Program-made: the position numbers and the translations under genes
Notes under the pieces: generated by a model
Databases searched by the model: none
The model's input: the letters and a program-made list of their open reading frames with translations, nothing else
What the model was told of the DNA's origin: nothing
Assembly: GCF_012113595.1 (NCBI RefSeq)
Contig: NZ_CP050831.1
Coordinates: 868,001-932,000 of the forward strand
Direction: 5' to 3'
DNA from: Bacteroides faecium
GTDB lineage: Bacteria; Bacteroidota; Bacteroidia; Bacteroidales; Bacteroidaceae
DNA length: 64,000 nucleotides
Part shown: positions 62,351-64,000 of the stretch, in pieces
Layout: each line of letters starts with the position of its first letter
Position numbering within the stretch: position 1 is the stretch's first letter

Positions 62351-63808
62351 ATGAGTGAAAATCAGTCACTAAAAGAAAAGACAGCCAAAGGATTATTCTG
62401 GGGCGGATTCAGTAACGGCATACAGCAATTACTGAATCTACTTTTCGGAATATTTCTTGCACGGTTGCTCACCCCGGCAGACTATGGAATGGTGGGGATG
62501 CTGGCAATCTTCTCCCTCATAGCCAGTTCGATACAGGAAAGCGGCTTCACGGCAGCGCTTGTCAACAAGAAAGAGGTGACGCACAATGATTACAATGCTG
62601 TATTTTGGTTTAATGCAGCCATCAGTCTGTCTCTGTATCTGCTGCTTTTCTTATGTGCACCGCTCATTGCCGATTTCTATGATACCCCCGAACTAACACC
62701 ACTGGCACGTTACTCCTTTATAGGATTTTTCATTGCCAGCCTGGGCATATCCCACAGCGCCTATCTCCTGCGTAATCTGATGGTCAAGCAACGTGCTTTA
62801 TCATCGGTTATCGGACTCATCGTTTCAGGAATCACGGGAGTCACACTAGCTTACTTCGGCTTCTCTTATTGGGGTATTGCCACACAAAGCATAGTTTACG
62901 TAACAATCAATACCGCCTGCTACTGGCATTTCACCCATTGGCGACCGACACTCCAAATCAACTTCACCCCCATCAAAGAAATGTTCGAATTCAGCGGGAA
63001 GTTACTGATAACCAATGCATTCAATCACATCAGCAACAACCTATTTTCTGTGGTATTGGGTAAGTTCTACACAGAACAGGAAGTAGGATACTATAATCAG
63101 GCTAATAAATGGTGCGGCATGGGGCAACTCTTTATATCCGGCATGATAAACGGAGTGGCACAACCGGTACTCACAAAAATCTCGGACGACACCGAACGAC
63201 AAAAGCGGGTATTCCGCAAAATGCTGCGCTTCACCGCCTTCGTCGCATTCCCTGCCATGCTAGGACTGGGCATCATATCGGAAGAACTGATTATCATTAC
63301 CATCACTGACAAATGGTATTCCAGCATATCCATTATGCAGATTCTGTGCATCAGCGGAGCTTTTGCCCCTATTACATACCTCTACCAGCAGCTTATCATC
63401 AGCAAAGGAAAATCCCGCGTCTATATGTGGAACACCATATCCCTCGGAATTATTCTGCTTTCAAGTGTTCTTTTAGTTCATTCTCATGGAATATATGCCA
63501 TGCTTGCCGTTTACGTCTCCATCAATATTCTGTGGATACTGACATGGCACTACTTCGTACAGCAGACCATCGGACTAAAACTGCGCCATGCCCTAGCAGA
63601 TATACTCCCTTATGCCCTCATTGCAGCTGCTGTAATGGCGATCACCTACAATCTCACCTACTTTATTGAGAACATTTATATCCGCCTGGCGAGTAAAATA
63701 CTACTGGCAGCAGCACTCTATGTAGCCGCCATGTGGGCAAGCCGTTCGGTCACCTTCAAAGAAAGCATAGCATATTTCATCAAAAAGAAAACTCATGAAC
63801 ACGAATGA
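62351..63808 (+). CDS. Polysaccharide flippase, MOP/Wzx family
   Basis: 485 aa, about 12-14 membrane helices and no signal peptide. It begins KEKTAKGLFWGGFSNGIQQL, with LARLLTPADYGMVGMLAIFS typical of Wzx/RfbX-type flippases of the MOP superfamily. These move lipid-linked oligosaccharide repeat units across the inner membrane for O-antigen or capsule assembly. The GFTAALVNKKEVTHNDYNAV and FYTEQEVGYYNQANKWCGMG segments are common in Bacteroides members. The stop overlaps the start of the next gene by 14 bp, so an envelope-polysaccharide cluster continues past the right edge. Confidence 0.92.
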   Translation: MSENQSLKEKTAKGLFWGGFSNGIQQLLNLLFGIFLARLLTPADYGMVGMLAIFSLIASSIQESGFTAALVNKKEVTHNDYNAVFWFNAAISLSLYLLLFLCAPLIADFYDTPELTPLARYSFIGFFIASLGISHSAYLLRNLMVKQRALSSVIGLIVSGITGVTLAYFGFSYWGIATQSIVYVTINTACYWHFTHWRPTLQINFTPIKEMFEFSGKLLITNAFNHISNNLFSVVLGKFYTEQEVGYYNQANKWCGMGQLFISGMINGVAQPVLTKISDDTERQKRVFRKMLRFTAFVAFPAMLGLGIISEELIIITITDKWYSSISIMQILCISGAFAPITYLYQQLIISKGKSRVYMWNTISLGIILLSSVLLVHSHGIYAMLAVYVSINILWILTWHYFVQQTIGLKLRHALADILPYALIAAAVMAITYNLTYFIENIYIRLASKILLAAALYVAAMWASRSVTFKESIAYFIKKKTHEHE

Positions 63809-64000
63809 TCTTGCCACCCAATATCGCCTGCTGAACAGTTCTTTCAGGAAGACAATGGTTTATCATATAGGTATAGATGCCGGATTCTTTACCGAATACA
63901 CCTATATGATTCATGCGATGCTCTACTGCCTGCAACATAAGATACAATTCAAGCTCTACTCCGACGATGCCAATTTCGGTTGGGAAAAGGGCTGGGAAGA
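63795..64000 (+). CDS. Envelope polysaccharide gene, N-terminus only
   Basis: ATG at 63795, overlapping the flippase stop. It is open to the window edge for 68 codons (NTNDLATQYRLLNSSFRKTM, then VYHIGIDAGFFTEYTYMIHA and LQHKIQFKLYSDDANFGWEK). The Gly-rich strand near residue 27 is where glycosyltransferases of the fucosyltransferase-like or GT-B type often start, and the place in the cluster fits a glycosyltransferase. The visible part is too short to assign a family. Confidence 0.6.
   Translation, partial: MNTNDLATQYRLLNSSFRKTMVYHIGIDAGFFTEYTYMIHAMLYCLQHKIQFKLYSDDANFGWEKGWE

Overview
The window reads as the chromosome of a gut Bacteroides (Bacteroidota). The evidence is two complete SusC/SusD pairs with SusE-like lipoproteins, a hybrid two-component regulator of the HTCS type, an ECF sigma/FecR pair, a FimB/Mfa-type fimbrial operon with Rgp-style fimbrillin leaders, and many promoters with the Bacteroides -7 box TAnnTTTG. 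No rRNA, tRNA, CRISPR array or intact insertion sequence was seen. Species cannot be fixed from sequence alone.

Layout. 1-1354 (minus): a FecR anti-sigma gene cut by the window edge and its ECF sigma factor. 1492-5641 (minus): a tight housekeeping operon read aroQ > pyk > O-methyltransferase > rbfA > LolC/E-type permease, with xerD divergent at 5714. 6810-11242 (plus): an abundant-looking TPR lipoprotein, a thioredoxin-fold lipoprotein without its redox cysteines, and a YifB/ComM ATPase. 11243-11772: no protein gene, but a well-formed minus-strand promoter and terminator about 170 nt apart, a candidate small RNA. 11773-40527 (all minus): a 29-kb polysaccharide utilization locus (PUL) with GH31, GH43, two SusC/D systems, SusE-like and IPT/TIG surface lipoproteins, a GH65 of the hydrolase type, two large alpha/alpha-toroid-like proteins I cannot place in a family, and the HTCS. 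Three of its promoters carry the same 14-bp motif at exactly the same distance (34 nt) from the -7 box, most simply read as the HTCS operator.

40624-42684 (minus) is an ADP-forming acyl-CoA synthetase. A 1.2-kb noncoding stretch follows, rich in palindromes, including a 114-bp dyad built around four 10-bp palindromes spaced exactly 22 bp apart. Downstream (plus) lies an unfamiliar three-gene unit: a 171-aa protein, a 1053-aa beta-rich protein with a coiled coil and a glycine/alanine-rich hydrophobic helix, and an exported clostripain-family (C11) protease. A LytTR regulator follows, then a 19-unit AC microsatellite, then a fimbrial operon (DUF3575 protein, DUF5119 anchor, three fimbrillin-like lipoproteins, the last with a beta-helix-like C-terminus).

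56488-59530 (plus) is an accessory pocket: a GH108 muramidase without signal peptide and two small papain/NlpC-like proteins, separated by decayed gene fragments and two repeated noncoding blocks. It looks like an eroded toxin or effector island. The window ends with metG, a small repeat ORF, an O-antigen-type flippase and the start of the next envelope-polysaccharide gene.

How it fits together (inference): the PUL imports and splits an alpha-glucoside-containing glycan, probably with arabinose decorations, under HTCS control. The right half is surface biology and competition: fimbriae, cell-wall hydrolases, polysaccharide export and one undescribed protease-linked operon.
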